From: Streptococcus sp. 1643
Lineage (GTDB): Bacteria > Bacillota > Bacilli > Lactobacillales > Streptococcaceae
NCBI RefSeq assembly: GCF_006228325.1
Contig: NZ_CP040231.1
Location: forward strand, 1,747,001-1,811,000
Length of the DNA stretch: 64,000 nucleotides
Direction of reading: 5' to 3'
Numbering within the stretch: the first letter of the stretch is position 1; each line of letters starts with the position of its first letter. Shown piece by piece: positions 8,996 through 18,806 of the stretch. The notes below the pieces were generated by a model, which did not search any database, was not told the origin of the DNA, and saw only the letters and a list, made by a program, of their open reading frames with translations. A program made the position numbers and the translations under genes.

Positions 8996-10006
8996 TTATT
9001 CCATGGTATCAAAGGCAAGACTTGGTTTGGCATTGAGGTCCAAGTCTGCAAAGTTTTCTTTGTTCCATTCGCTGACACTGGCATAGGCAATCATACCTGC
9101 ATTGTCTCCACAGAGACGCAGGGGTGGAATGATGACCTTGACATCTGTAATTTCGGCCGCTAGGCGTTCTCTGAGATCTTTATTAGCTGCCACGCCACCT
9201 GCCACGACCAGAGTTTTAACAGAGTATTTTTCCAAGGCCTTCTTGGTTTTGGCCATAAGAATATCCATGACTGCTGCTTGGAAGGACGCTGACAGGTCTT
9301 CCTTGGACAAGCTTTCTCCCTTTTGCTCGGCATTGTGGTGAAGATTGATAAAGGCAGACTTCAAACCTGAGAATGAAAACTCTAGATTGTCCTCCTTAAT
9401 CATGGCACGAGGGAAATCATAAAGATCCTGCCCCTGATGAGCTAGCTCATCAATTTCGCGACCTGCTGGATAGGTCAAGCCCATGACACGGCCGACCTTA
9501 TCATAGGCCTCACCAACCGCATCATCTCGTGTCTCCCCAACAATCTTGTAATCGCCAGCCTCTGACACATAGACCAACTCGGTGTGTCCTCCGCTGACCA
9601 AGAGTGCCAACAAAGGAAACTCCAAAGGCTCCACACTCTGAGCTGCCATGAGGTGACCAGCCATGTGATTAACGGGAATTAGAGGCAAGCTATGCGCCCA
9701 AGCAAAGGCCTTGGCAGCTGACAAACCAACTAGCAAAGCCCCAACCAATCCAGGTCCATAAGTAACGGCAACGGCTGTTACATCCTCTTCGGTAATTCCT
9801 GCTTCTGCTAGCGCCTCCTCGATGCAGGCTGTAATAACCTCGACATGGTGACGACTGGCCACTTCTGGCACTACACCCCCAAAACGTTTGTGACTCTCAA
9901 TTTGACTCGCAATGACATTGGACAAGAGCTCATCATCGTTTTTCAGTACGGCGACACTAGTCTCATCACAGGATGTCTCAAATGCTAAAATATATCTATC
10001 CTTCAT
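8996..10006 (-). CDS. tsaD: tRNA N6-adenosine threonylcarbamoyltransferase TsaD
   Basis: Catalytic subunit that transfers threonylcarbamoyl to A37 of ANN-decoding tRNAs, working with TsaB, TsaE and TsaC/YwlC. The 336 residues carry the ASKHA fold: [12 protein letters not shown] at the N terminus, the metal-binding HHVEV and HMAGH motifs (around 107-115), LVSGGHTEL, and [12 protein letters not shown] late in the protein. It overlaps rimI by 11 bases. Essential in most Firmicutes. Confidence 0.97.
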   Translation of the reverse strand: MKDRYILAFETSCDETSVAVLKNDDELLSNVIASQIESHKRFGGVVPEVASRHHVEVITACIEEALAEAGITEEDVTAVAVTYGPGLVGALLVGLSAAKAFAWAHSLPLIPVNHMAGHLMAAQSVEPLEFPLLALLVSGGHTELVYVSEAGDYKIVGETRDDAVGEAYDKVGRVMGLTYPAGREIDELAHQGQDLYDFPRAMIKEDNLEFSFSGLKSAFINLHHNAEQKGESLSKEDLSASFQAAVMDILMAKTKKALEKYSVKTLVVAGGVAANKDLRERLAAEITDVKVIIPPLRLCGDNAGMIAYASVSEWNKENFADLDLNAKPSLAFDTME

Positions 10007-10433
10007 CTATTTCTCTCTTCATGATGATGGCGTCCTCGACTGGGTCATGATAGTAAGCCTTTCGCTCAGCGATGATCGCCATCTTTTCTTTCTTGTAAAA
10101 TGCTTTCGCTCGTTGGTTTGACTTTCTGACTTCGAGGAAAAGCTCCTTATCCGCTGGCAATTGAGCAAACAAGGCTGACGCAATTCCCTGACCCTGATAG
10201 GCTCCTTTGACAGCAATTTGCAGGACTTCTGCCTCAAAGAGATTCTCCTGCACAGCTAGAAAGCCAATCACTTCTGTCCCATCATAAGCCAGAGCGTACC
10301 AAGTCTGGCCTTGGGACAGGTCTGCTTGGATTTGTTCCAGTGTCCAAGGGCTGACTGGGTAAACATCTGCCATGACAGCATAGATAGATTGAGCTAGGTC
10401 AGGCTGTCTTTGGATTCGTTTGATTTCTATCAT
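9996..10433 (-). CDS. rimI: Ribosomal-protein-alanine N-acetyltransferase RimI-like
   Basis: GNAT acetyltransferase of 145 residues. The acetyl-CoA loop is visible as [15 protein letters not shown] (around residues 75-90), followed by [17 protein letters not shown], the typical RimI beta-6 region. It overlaps both tsaB (4 bases) and tsaD (11 bases), an order conserved across Firmicutes. The usual RimI substrate is the N-terminal Ala of S18, but in Gram-positives the target is less certain. Confidence 0.88.
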   Translation of the reverse strand: MIEIKRIQRQPDLAQSIYAVMADVYPVSPWTLEQIQADLSQGQTWYALAYDGTEVIGFLAVQENLFEAEVLQIAVKGAYQGQGIASALFAQLPADKELFLEVRKSNQRAKAFYKKEKMAIIAERKAYYHDPVEDAIIMKREIDEG

Positions 10434-11113
10434 AGGCGTTTAATGTAGGACTCACCAGACTCGGTGTGGTTCTTGAGCCAATTTTCCTCGGCTTCGACAC
10501 GCTTGAGGTAATTTGGTACAAAGTCGTGTAAGGAGTCTGCTCCCTTGTCCCATGCCCACAAAGCTAGATTAGCTGCATTTGGCAAGGTTTTTTGGTAGCT
10601 AGCTTGTGGTAGCTGTTCTTGGATCTGCTCCACAAAGGGACCAACTTCTCCGACAAAGGTCACCTGTTCAGCATCCTTGACTTTTTCTAGCACTTCCGCA
10701 AAGGACAAGTGTGCTTCTGGCATGACAGGTTTGGCATTTTCATAAAATCCTGCATAAACATTGTTGCGACGCGCATCCATCAAAGTAACAAGTAAGCCTT
10801 CTTGTTGGCGTGGCACCAGAGCCAAGAGGCTAGACATACCAACCAACTCAATGTTCAGGGTATGAGCCAAGGTCTTGGCAGTTGCTACCGCAATTCGCAA
10901 ACCTGTGTAGCTACCTGGCCCTTCAGCGACCACGATTCGATCCAAATCCTTAGGTGTCCAATCCAAACTGGCCATCAAAAAATCAATGGCAGGCATAAGG
11001 GTAATACTGTGATTCTTCTTAATATTAATCGTCGTCTCGGCAAGAACCTGCTTGTCCTCTAAAATAGCGAGAGAAAGAGCCTTGCTGGACGTATCAAAAG
11101 CTAATACTTTCAT
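10430..11113 (-). CDS. tsaB: tRNA threonylcarbamoyladenosine biosynthesis protein TsaB
   Basis: Non-catalytic partner that forms a heterodimer with TsaD in t6A37 synthesis. 227 residues with the truncated ASKHA fold: LAFDTSSKALSLAIL at the start and VVAEGPGSYTGLRIAVATAK near residue 65, the motif that defines TsaB. First gene of tsaB-rimI-tsaD. A TATAAT (11144-11149) about 30 bases upstream is the likely -10. Confidence 0.95.
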   Translation of the reverse strand: MKVLAFDTSSKALSLAILEDKQVLAETTINIKKNHSITLMPAIDFLMASLDWTPKDLDRIVVAEGPGSYTGLRIAVATAKTLAHTLNIELVGMSSLLALVPRQQEGLLVTLMDARRNNVYAGFYENAKPVMPEAHLSFAEVLEKVKDAEQVTFVGEVGPFVEQIQEQLPQASYQKTLPNAANLALWAWDKGADSLHDFVPNYLKRVEAEENWLKNHTESGESYIKRL

Positions 11114-11198
11114 AACACATTCCTATCTTTTTGTCTGCTTACTATTATACTACAAAAGCTGACGCATGGGAATTTTCTTTGTTTCCAAACAAAAAGGC

Positions 11199-11318
11199 CT
11201 ACCACTTAGACAAAAAGAAGTGTAAATAAGTCATATATTCCTTAACTCGATTGTCGACGTTAGAAATCATCGTCATAACAATAAAGATAGCACCTAAAAA
11301 TAGAAAAATCCATCCCAT
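11199..11318 (-). CDS. Possible 39-residue membrane peptide
   Basis: A short frame starting at ATG 11318 encodes one strongly hydrophobic helix (WIFLFLGAIFIVMTMI) and a basic/aromatic tail ending FFLSKW. It has no clear ribosome site, and its start lies inside the hairpin that appears to end the gene at 11365. It could be a real small membrane protein, or only the remains of one. Confidence 0.25.
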   Translation of the reverse strand: MGWIFLFLGAIFIVMTMISNVDNRVKEYMTYLHFFLSKW

Positions 11319-11339
11319 CTAAAGACGAGGTGGATTTTC
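11303..11339 (-). terminator. Terminator downstream of the 71-residue membrane protein
   Basis: AAAATCCA pairs with TGGATTTTT on the minus strand just after the stop at 11365. Confidence 0.6.
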
Positions 11340-11364
11340 TGTATATCTAGAGGAATAATTGACT

Positions 11365-11580
11365 TTAGGCATTTAAACCAAAGTAGAAAACGAGCCAGAC
11401 AACATAGGTGACCAGGAGGAGAAAAATTGAATAGAGCGTCACAAAAGCAAGCTTCCAAAGGAACTTTGTTTTGCGGTGTTCCAGATGCACAAACAGGGCA
11501 TTCCCCCCATAGACACAAGCTACAAAGACTACAAACATCAAGAGGCGAACCCCTACTGCAAATTCAAACAAACTAAACAT
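11365..11580 (-). CDS. Small two-helix membrane protein, unknown function
   Basis: 71 residues from ATG 11580, chosen because AAAGGAGGA lies 6 bases upstream; the open frame extends to 11628 without a site. Two hydrophobic helices (around residues 8-28 and 42-66) are separated by a short charged loop (HLEHRKTKF). I do not recognise the family. It lies alone between tsaB and the small-RNA region and diverges from the first RNA unit. Confidence 0.65.
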   Translation of the reverse strand: MFSLFEFAVGVRLLMFVVFVACVYGGNALFVHLEHRKTKFLWKLAFVTLYSIFLLLVTYVVWLVFYFGLNA

Positions 11581-11621
11581 TCTTAATCCTCCTTTTGGTA
11601 TTGCTATTTTTATATAAACTG

Positions 11622-11651
11622 TTGACAATGTTGGTCTATCAATGTTAAAAT
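11622..11651 (+). promoter_or_regulatory. Promoter of small-RNA unit 1
   Basis: A perfect -35 TTGACA (11622-11627) is followed after 18 bases by TAAAAT (11646-11651). No ribosome site or open frame follows, so it most likely drives a non-coding RNA. Confidence 0.65.
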
Positions 11652-11657
11652 GTAATT

Positions 11658-11805
11658 CAACATTGGTAGGAAAATCAGGTTGAGTTGTTTACTCTTCGGG
11701 TTGCAGTGCTATCCCTGAAACTTTGGTTTCTAAAGAACTGAAATTGCGATTGAACAATTCGCCCCCAGTGTTTGACGGCTCTTGACTTCGGTCAGGAGCT
11801 TTTTG
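11658..11805 (+). ncRNA. Putative small RNA, unit 1
   Basis: About 148 bases between a good promoter and a strong terminator hairpin (GGCTCTTGAC-TTCG-GTCAGGAGC followed by T5, 11777-11804). No start codon with a ribosome site or sensible frame is present. It shares TTCGGG loops and a G/C-rich centre with units 2 and 3, but I cannot align it with them well. Family not recognised. The 5' end is an estimate from the promoter. Confidence 0.5.
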
Positions 11806-11853
11806 ATGCTTTTAAAGTTGATTCCCTCAGTAAGTTATAGTAAAGTATAAATA

Positions 11854-11978
11854 TCGAGAGGATAACATAGGGCGACTGGTGACAGAGCGTTCAAAGGTAC
11901 TTGTTTCAAGTACGGGTGAGGTGCTACTTTCAGCTTCGGGCTGTAAAGAACCCTTGAGCAGATACGTCCTCTTTTTTT
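11854..11978 (+). ncRNA. Putative structured small RNA, unit 2
   Basis: About 125 bases. A promoter TTGATT-N17-TAAAGT (11818-11846) ends 7 bases before the estimated start. The 5' end (GAGGA) pairs with the 3' end (TCCTC), which runs straight into T7, so the closing stem doubles as the terminator. Inside are a GTACTTG/CAAGTAC hairpin and a CAGC-TTCG-GGCTG hairpin. Two blocks, TGGTGACA...TTCAAAGGT and GAGGTGCTAC, are shared with unit 3. I know of no riboswitch or sRNA family with these blocks. Confidence 0.6.
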
Positions 11979-12065
11979 GCTTACTCTTAAATTAAGGACT
12001 TTCCCTTGCCTGTTCAGTAAGCACTCCACTCCATCTTGCTATTTCTACATCGTTATACTTATAGA

Positions 12066-12095
12066 TTGACTTCTTAGCCTCATAGATGATAGAAT
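12066..12095 (+). promoter_or_regulatory. Promoter of small-RNA unit 3
   Basis: TTGACT (12066-12071), an 18-base spacer and TAGAAT (12090-12095). The predicted start falls 7-9 bases later, exactly where the closing stem of unit 3 begins. Confidence 0.65.
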
Positions 12096-12103
12096 TAAGT
12101 AAA

Positions 12104-12228
12104 AGCTGAGATCGAGTTTGATTTGGTGACAAGTCATTCAAAGGTTGCGATGCATTCGCTTCAGGCAGAGGTGCTACCATCTGGACTGCCCCAGGAAAAT
12201 CCCCGAGTTTTGTCTCAGCCTTTTTATT
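12104..12228 (+). ncRNA. Putative structured small RNA, unit 3 (paralogue of unit 2)
   Basis: About 125 bases, the same length as unit 2. The 5' GCTGAGA pairs with 3' TCTCAGC, followed by CTTTTTATTT. Internal hairpins are GCGA-TGCA-TTCGC and CTGG/CCAG. The blocks TGGTGACA, TTCAAAGGT and GAGGTGCTAC occur in the same order and at nearly the same spacing as in unit 2, while the hairpin sequences between them differ. That pattern of conserved unpaired blocks with covarying stems suggests a real RNA family. The antisense frame here is not convincing as protein. Confidence 0.6.
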
Positions 12229-12346
12229 TGCTCTTGAGATTTCTCAAGAGTTTTTCTTTTTTCAAAGGTATCATTCTGTCCCAGCCATCTACACCAACGA
12301 TTAATGAAACTAAAACTGTATTCTTCCTTAAATCTACTATCTCCAT
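12224..12346 (-). CDS. Possible 40-residue peptide opposite the RNA terminator
   Basis: ATG 12346 has AAAGGGGG 5 bases upstream, and a good promoter (TTGGTC-N17-TATAAT, 12361-12389) precedes it. The product begins MEIVDLRKNTVLVSL, with no helix long enough to be a sure membrane segment, and ends in basic residues. Its 3' part is the antisense of the terminator at 12231-12260. It may be a real small protein, an antisense transcript to the small RNA, or chance. Confidence 0.3.
   Translation of the reverse strand: MEIVDLRKNTVLVSLIVGVDGWDRMIPLKKEKLLRNLKSK
12231..12260 (+). terminator. Second terminator after small-RNA unit 3
   Basis: CTCTTGAGA pairs perfectly with TCTCAAGAG across a 2-base loop and is followed by T5. 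It lies only a few bases after unit 3's own terminator and would block read-through toward rpoY. Confidence 0.8.
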
Positions 12347-12360
12347 AGATTCCCCCTTTA

Positions 12361-12389
12361 ATTATAACACCTAAGCGCTCTCCGACCAA
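12361..12389 (-). promoter_or_regulatory. Minus-strand promoter TTGGTC-N17-TATAAT
   Basis: A perfect -10 with a near-consensus -35 at the optimal 17-base spacing, reading toward the small-RNA units. The only candidate product is the 40-residue frame ending at 12224. Confidence 0.5.
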
Positions 12390-12463
12390 ATCCTACCTGT
12401 CTTTTTGCTCCTTCTTACCCTCCCTACTTTCTCCATTTCCGTCTTTTACTAATTTTTCATTTT

Positions 12464-12473
12464 GTGGTATAAT
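12464..12473 (+). promoter_or_regulatory. Promoter of rpoY-rnjA
   Basis: Extended -10 with TATAAT at 12468-12473 preceded by a TG dinucleotide. The -35 (TTTACT) is weak, as is common with extended -10 promoters. The leader to the rpoY start is about 100 bases, with no clear structure seen. Confidence 0.65.
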
Positions 12474-12583
12474 TGAAATAATTGTAACGAATCAAGGTCA
12501 ATCTAGACACAAAATGGAATGAAATCAAGCAAATCTCTGCTAAAAGTTTGGAATAAGCTGACCTGTAAATAGAAAGGAACTAT

Positions 12584-12817
12584 ATGATTTACAAAGTTTT
12601 TTATCAAGAAACAAAAGAACGTAGCCCACGTCGTGAAACAACACGCTCACTTTACCTAGACATCGATGCCAACTCAGAACTTGAGGGACGTATCGCTGCT
12701 CGCCAACTTGTCGAAGAAAACCGCCCAGAGTACAACATCGAATTCATCGAACTCTTGTCTGACAAATTGCTAGATTACGAAAAAGAAACTGGCGCTTTCG
12801 AGATTACGGAGTTCTAA
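12584..12817 (+). CDS. rpoY: RNA polymerase epsilon subunit RpoY
   Basis: Small accessory subunit (77 residues, DUF1447) of Firmicutes RNA polymerase, acidic toward its C terminus. The start follows AGAAAGGAACT. It is separated from rnjA by a single base, an arrangement conserved across Firmicutes and the main support for the name along with length and sequence. It binds near the downstream DNA channel and may help protect the polymerase. Confidence 0.93.
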   Translation: MIYKVFYQETKERSPRRETTRSLYLDIDANSELEGRIAARQLVEENRPEYNIEFIELLSDKLLDYEKETGAFEITEF

Positions 12818-12818
12818 T

Positions 12819-14498
12819 ATGGCCTACACTCTTAAACCTGAAGAAGTCGGCGTTTTTGCCATCGGTGGTCTGGGAGAAATCGGGAAAAACACTTACGGAA
12901 TTGAATACCAAGATGAGATTATCATCGTCGATGCTGGGATTAAATTCCCAGAAGATGACTTGCTGGGTATCGACTATGTCATTCCTGATTACTCTTACAT
13001 CGTAGACAATATCGACCGTGTCAAGGCTGTTTTGATCACACACGGACACGAGGACCACATTGGTGGAATTCCTTTCCTGCTCAAGCAAGCAAATGTCCCT
13101 ATCTACGCTGGACCACTTGCCTTGGCTTTGATCCGTGGAAAACTCGAAGAACACGGTCTCTTGCGCAACGCCAAACTTTACGAAATCAACCACAATACTG
13201 AGTTGACCTTTAAAAATCTCAAGGCAACTTTCTTTAGAACCACCCACTCCATTCCAGAGCCTTTGGGGATTGTCATTCATACTCCTCAAGGTAAAATCGT
13301 CTGTACGGGTGACTTTAAGTTTGACTTTACTCCAGTTGGGGAACCAGCGGACTTGCACCGTATGGCAGCCCTTGGTGAAGAAGGCGTACTCTGCCTCCTC
13401 TCTGACTCGACAAATGCAGAAGTTCCAACCTTTACCAACTCTGAAAAAGTCGTTGGTCAGTCCATCATGAAGATTATCCAAGGCATCGAAGGACGTATCA
13501 TCTTTGCATCCTTTGCCTCAAATATCTTCCGTCTCCAGCAAGCAACGGATGCTGCAGTTAAGACTGGACGCAAGATTGCGGTCTTTGGACGTTCTATGGA
13601 AAAGGCCATTGTCAACGGTATCGAGCTTGGCTACATCAAAGCTCCTAAGGGAACTTTTATCGAGCCAAATGAAATCAAAGACTACCCTGCAGGCGAGGTT
13701 CTGATCCTCTGTACAGGTAGTCAAGGCGAGCCGATGGCTGCCCTCTCTCGTATCGCTAACGGAACCCACCGTCAGGTGCAACTTCAACCCGGCGATACCG
13801 TTATCTTCTCTTCAAGTCCTATCCCTGGAAATACCACTAGCGTCAACAAGCTGATTAACATTATCTCAGAAGCTGGTGTCGAAGTCATTCACGGAAAGAT
13901 TAACAATATCCACACCTCTGGACACGGTGGTCAGCAAGAGCAAAAACTCATGCTTCGTTTGATCAAGCCCAAATACTTCATGCCTGTTCACGGTGAATAT
14001 CGTATGCAGAAAGTCCACGCTGGACTAGCGGTGGATACGGGTGTCGAGAAGGACAATATCTTTATCATGAGCAATGGTGATGTGCTTGCCCTTACTGCTA
14101 ACTCAGCCCGTATCGCAGGGCACTTCAATGCCCAAGACATCTATGTTGATGGAAATCGTATCGGTGAAATCGGTGCGGCTGTCCTCAAAGACCGCAGAGA
14201 TCTATCTGAAGATGGTGTCGTTCTAGCAGTCGCAACTGTTGACTTTAAGTCGCAGATGATTCTATCTGGTCCAGATATCCTCAGCCGAGGCTTTGTCTAC
14301 ATGAGGGAATCTGGCGACTTGATTCGCCAAAGCCAACGTATCCTCTTCAATGCTATTCGTATCGCACTGAAGAACAAAGATGCTAGCGTGCAATCTGTCA
14401 ATGGTGCTATTGTCAACGCCATTCGCCCCTTTCTCTATGAAAATACGGAACGTGAGCCGATTATCATCCCGATGATCCTCACACCAGATGAAGAATAA
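12819..14498 (+). CDS. rnjA: Ribonuclease J1
   Basis: Metallo-beta-lactamase/beta-CASP nuclease of 559 residues with endo- and 5'-3' exonuclease activity, central to mRNA decay and rRNA maturation. The zinc motif is [11 protein letters not shown] (around residues 72-82); further ligands are in TTHSIPEP and GDFKFD; the beta-CASP motifs include DSTNAE and the [12 protein letters not shown] segment. Coupled to rpoY by a 1-base gap. Its stop TAA is also the first triplet of a BOX-end sequence. Confidence 0.97.
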   Translation: MAYTLKPEEVGVFAIGGLGEIGKNTYGIEYQDEIIIVDAGIKFPEDDLLGIDYVIPDYSYIVDNIDRVKAVLITHGHEDHIGGIPFLLKQANVPIYAGPLALALIRGKLEEHGLLRNAKLYEINHNTELTFKNLKATFFRTTHSIPEPLGIVIHTPQGKIVCTGDFKFDFTPVGEPADLHRMAALGEEGVLCLLSDSTNAEVPTFTNSEKVVGQSIMKIIQGIEGRIIFASFASNIFRLQQATDAAVKTGRKIAVFGRSMEKAIVNGIELGYIKAPKGTFIEPNEIKDYPAGEVLILCTGSQGEPMAALSRIANGTHRQVQLQPGDTVIFSSSPIPGNTTSVNKLINIISEAGVEVIHGKINNIHTSGHGGQQEQKLMLRLIKPKYFMPVHGEYRMQKVHAGLAVDTGVEKDNIFIMSNGDVLALTANSARIAGHFNAQDIYVDGNRIGEIGAAVLKDRRDLSEDGVVLAVATVDFKSQMILSGPDILSRGFVYMRESGDLIRQSQRILFNAIRIALKNKDASVQSVNGAIVNAIRPFLYENTEREPIIIPMILTPDEE

Positions 14499-14514
14499 TA
14501 CTCTTCGAAAATCA
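14496..14514 (-). repeat. BOX-element terminus remnant at the rnjA stop
   Basis: TAATACTCTTCGAAAATC is the terminal sequence of BOX elements (compare the complement of 49353-49370). No boxA or boxB follows, so this is a leftover or solo end. Its first three bases serve as the rnjA stop codon. Confidence 0.55.
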
Positions 14515-14517
14515 ACA

Positions 14518-14547
14518 AAACAGCCCCATCTTCGGAGCTGTTTTTCT
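14518..14547. terminator. Terminator between rnjA and mnmG
   Basis: AAACAGC...GCTGTTTTT hairpin lies between the converging genes and can serve both strands. Confidence 0.8.
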
Positions 14548-16459
14548 ATGCTTTCTTTTCTTGATTCTTAGAAATACTACGATTTTTACCTTCTAGGTAC
14601 ACCATCAAAATAGAAATATCTGCTGGATTTACTCCCGAAATACGGCTAGCTTGACCGATGGTTTCTGGATTGATCAGTTTGAACTTCTGGCGAGCTTCTG
14701 TTGCGATAGAATCAATGTCATCCCAGTCGATATTGGCTGGAATGCGTTTTTCTTCCATGCGTTTCATCTTGGCAACCTGATCCATGGCTTTGGAAATATA
14801 GCCTTCGTACTTGATTTCTGTTTCAATCAATTCGATAATCTTGTCATCCAAGTCCTCAGCAGCTGGACCAATGAAGACTACCACATCTTGGTAAGAAACT
14901 TCTGGGCGACGAAGGAATTCCTTGGCTGTCACCGCATCAGTCAATGGTTTGAAGCCCATCTCCTCAACCTTGGCATTGGTTTCCTTGACTGGCTTGAGTT
15001 TGATGCTATCAAGACGCTGCATCTCATTGTCAAATTGGTTCTTCTTAATCTCAAAACGAGCCCAGCGTTCATCGTCCACAAGCCCAATCTCGCGTCCCAT
15101 CTCGGTCAACCGCATGTCGGCATTGTCATGACGGAGGATGAGACGATATTCAGCTCGACTGGTCAAAAGGCGATAAGGTTCGATCGTTCCCTTGGTCACC
15201 AAGTCATCAATCATGACCCCGATATAACCATCGCTTCGCTTCAAAATCAATTCAGGTTTGCCTTGGATTTTCAGAGCTGCATTGATACCCGCGATGATCC
15301 CTTGGCCAGCAGCTTCTTCGTAACCTGATGTTCCATTTGTCTGACCAGCTGTGAAAAGGCCTGAGATTTTCTTGGTTTCCAGAGTGGCACGTAACTGGTG
15401 AGGCAAGACCATGTCGTACTCGATAGCATAACCAGTTCGCATCATCTCAGCATTTTCCAAACCTTTGATAGAATGAACTAGCTCGCGCTGTACATCTTCA
15501 GGCAGACTGGTTGAAAGACCTTGAACATAGACTTCCTCTGTATTGCGCCCTTCTGGCTCAAGGAAGAGTTGGTGGCGTTCCTTATCCGCAAAGCGCACAA
15601 TCTTGTCCTCAATCGACGGACAGTAGCGAGGCCCTACACCCTTAACTACACCTGTAAACATAGGCGCACGATGGAGGTTGTTTTGAATAATCTCATGACT
15701 GGTACCATTGGTATAGGTTAACCAGCATGGAACTTGGTCTTTGACATAGTCCTCATCACGCGAAGTGTATGAGAAGTGATTAGGCGCTTCGTCTCCTGGC
15801 TGAATTTCTGTCATATCGTAGTTGATAGAAGAAGCCTTGACACGTGGAGGGGTTCCTGTCTTGAAACGACCAATTTCAAGCCCAAGTTCCTTGAGATTAT
15901 CAGCTAGGTTAATCGAAGCTAGGCTGTGGTTAGGTCCTGATGAGTACTTGAGGTCTCCGATGATGATTTCCCCACGGAGTGCAGTCCCTGTCGTCACAAT
16001 AACGGCCTTAGCAGCATACTCTTGATGGGTTGCTGTACGCACACCGACAACCTTACCATCTTCCACCAAAATCTCATCAATCATGGTCTGACGAAGAGTC
16101 AGATTCTCTTGATTTTCAACTGTCTTGCGCATTTCCTTAGAGTAAAGTTCCTTGTCAGCCTGCGCACGAAGGGCACGGACAGCTGGCCCCTTCCCAGTGT
16201 TGAGCATCTTCATCTGGATGTAACTCTTGTCAATGGTCTTAGCCATTTCGCCACCAAGGGCATCCACTTCACGCACGACAATCCCCTTGGCAGAACCACC
16301 GATTGAAGGGTTACAAGGCATGAAAGCCAGCATTTCAATGTTGATGGTCGCAAGCAAGACCTTACAGCCCATACGGCTGGCAGCTAAGGAAGCCTCGACT
16401 CCAGCGTGTCCCGCACCGATTACAATAATATCGTATTCTTCCGTAAAATTATAAGTCAT
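14546..16459 (-). CDS. mnmG: tRNA 5-carboxymethylaminomethyluridine-modifying enzyme MnmG (GidA)
   Basis: FAD enzyme that with MnmE modifies U34 of tRNAs reading NNA/NNG codons. 637 residues, the expected length. The FAD-binding motif [12 protein letters not shown] is at residues 13-24; GNAD-type family segments include [29 protein letters not shown] and a C-terminal helical MnmE-contact domain ending near [19 protein letters not shown]. It is followed upstream by a Nudix gene 8 bases away in the same direction. Confidence 0.97.
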   Translation of the reverse strand: MTYNFTEEYDIIVIGAGHAGVEASLAASRMGCKVLLATINIEMLAFMPCNPSIGGSAKGIVVREVDALGGEMAKTIDKSYIQMKMLNTGKGPAVRALRAQADKELYSKEMRKTVENQENLTLRQTMIDEILVEDGKVVGVRTATHQEYAAKAVIVTTGTALRGEIIIGDLKYSSGPNHSLASINLADNLKELGLEIGRFKTGTPPRVKASSINYDMTEIQPGDEAPNHFSYTSRDEDYVKDQVPCWLTYTNGTSHEIIQNNLHRAPMFTGVVKGVGPRYCPSIEDKIVRFADKERHQLFLEPEGRNTEEVYVQGLSTSLPEDVQRELVHSIKGLENAEMMRTGYAIEYDMVLPHQLRATLETKKISGLFTAGQTNGTSGYEEAAGQGIIAGINAALKIQGKPELILKRSDGYIGVMIDDLVTKGTIEPYRLLTSRAEYRLILRHDNADMRLTEMGREIGLVDDERWARFEIKKNQFDNEMQRLDSIKLKPVKETNAKVEEMGFKPLTDAVTAKEFLRRPEVSYQDVVVFIGPAAEDLDDKIIELIETEIKYEGYISKAMDQVAKMKRMEEKRIPANIDWDDIDSIATEARQKFKLINPETIGQASRISGVNPADISILMVYLEGKNRSISKNQEKKA

Positions 16460-16467
16460 TTTCTCTC

Positions 16468-16923
16468 CTATTCCTCAAGATGAATGTGTCTTAGTTGGCC
16501 GTCCCAATCTGGCAGGGCTGTTTTTAAAAAGGCTGGAACTAGCTGGATATTCTGGAGTTTATCCAAATCAATCCACTCACAAGGCTGCCTTTTCTCATCT
16601 TCCTGCATGGTCAATGGGGCATCTTCAAGCAAGTCTACCAAATAATGAAACTCGATGTTGTGATAGGAAACACCGTCCTGTTCAAAACGATTTTCAACCA
16701 CGAAAGCTAGCTGCCCAGCTTGAGCTTTGACACCCAGTTCTTCCCTCACTTCACGGACTACCGCGTCTTCCGTTCTTTCATTGACTTGGATAGCACCGCC
16801 AATAGTGTAATACTTGCCCTTATCTTTGGTAACTAGGAGCTGGCAATTTTGGAGAATCAAGGCTGTCGCCCGAACACCAAAAACAGTATTTCCTACTTTT
16901 GTCCGAAAGTCTTGTTGAGTCAT
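16468..16923 (-). CDS. Nudix (MutT-like) hydrolase
   Basis: 151 residues from ATG 16923 (AAGGGAAAGG ribosome site). The Nudix box is complete, running from GGAIQVNE to REVREELGV (around residues 41-64), so the Mg-binding Glu residues are present. Substrate, probably a nucleoside diphosphate derivative, is unknown. It ends 8 bases before mnmG and is probably cotranscribed with it. Confidence 0.88.
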   Translation of the reverse strand: MTQQDFRTKVGNTVFGVRATALILQNCQLLVTKDKGKYYTIGGAIQVNERTEDAVVREVREELGVKAQAGQLAFVVENRFEQDGVSYHNIEFHYLVDLLEDAPLTMQEDEKRQPCEWIDLDKLQNIQLVPAFLKTALPDWDGQLRHIHLEE

Positions 16924-17071
16924 TTTTTTCCTTTCCCTTAAACGACACAAAAACAGTCAAAACTCCAAAGAAGTGCAGGACAAAAAGCCTGCAACATCCA
17001 TGAGCTTTGACCATCATTTCTATTGCTGTTATTATTGTAGCAAATTGAGAAAATTTGTCAATCTAAATGTA

Positions 17072-17503
17072 CTATGATTGGCGAATCGCTTCAAAAGCTC
17101 CTTTGTCAATCTCAACTGGGTCAGAGAAGGCATCCAGAACAATCCCTCTCACCGGAAACTCCCCTATCTCTTCCGCAGCAACTAAACAGTCCGTAAGAAG
17201 CAATTGCAACCAGGAAAAACGGTCATAATAGTCCTTAGGAATATCTTGTTCAGTTAAGAAACAAGGATAGAAGTAGTCGTCTCCCTTTCGCAGAATATCT
17301 GGTTTTAGGCGAGCACCTTCTTGTCCGTCACTCCCATTCACTAGAGAAGCATTGAAGGGGACCCAGACTTTAGCTTGTTTCAATTCCTTGAACAAGGCTT
17401 CAATAGACTCTGTCGTTTTCTCTCTCAAATACTCTTTCTTATAGTCAGAGAGACTCATTGTTTGCTCTTTTTTAGCCGTTTTTTTCTTAAAAAACTGAAA
17501 CAT
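17072..17503 (-). CDS. SseB-domain protein, unknown function
   Basis: 143 residues. After a basic N terminus (FFKKKTAKKEQ) comes a globular domain resembling the SseB N-terminal domain (KVWVPFNASLV, then LKPDILRKGDDYFYPCFLTEQDIP). No signal or membrane helix. It follows mnmA by 21 bases and is probably in its transcript. The molecular role is not known. Confidence 0.65.
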   Translation of the reverse strand: MFQFFKKKTAKKEQTMSLSDYKKEYLREKTTESIEALFKELKQAKVWVPFNASLVNGSDGQEGARLKPDILRKGDDYFYPCFLTEQDIPKDYYDRFSWLQLLLTDCLVAAEEIGEFPVRGIVLDAFSDPVEIDKGAFEAIRQS

Positions 17504-17524
17504 TCTCTTTCCTCTTAGAAAATC

Positions 17525-18724
<1,200 letters not shown>

Positions 18725-18726
18725 TC

Positions 18727-18755
18727 ATTATAACACGCTTGGTTAGAGAAGACAA
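18727..18755 (-). promoter_or_regulatory. mnmA promoter
   Basis: TTGTCT (18750-18755), 17 bases, and TATAAT (18727-18732) with a TG extension, reading to the minus strand. Its -35 overlaps the edge of the argH terminator hairpin. Confidence 0.8.
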
Positions 18756-18792
18756 GAAAGAGGCTGATAAATCATCTCAGCCTCTCTTTCTT
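18754..18792. terminator. argH terminator
   Basis: GAAAGAGGCTGA pairs with TCAGCCTCTCTTTC; on the minus strand it follows the argH stop by about 15 bases. Confidence 0.75.
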
Positions 18793-18806
18793 ACTTTACA
18801 AACGAA

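Noticed and set aside
11992..12180. 62-codon minus-strand frame across small-RNA unit 3
   Set aside because: It lacks a ribosome site and is largely the antisense of the conserved blocks shared by units 2 and 3, so the RNA explains the conservation better.
11581..12583. Competence-induced cibABC bacteriocin genes expected here in pneumococcus
   Set aside because: No double-glycine leader peptide, no ComX box and no matching small frames were found in this spacer.
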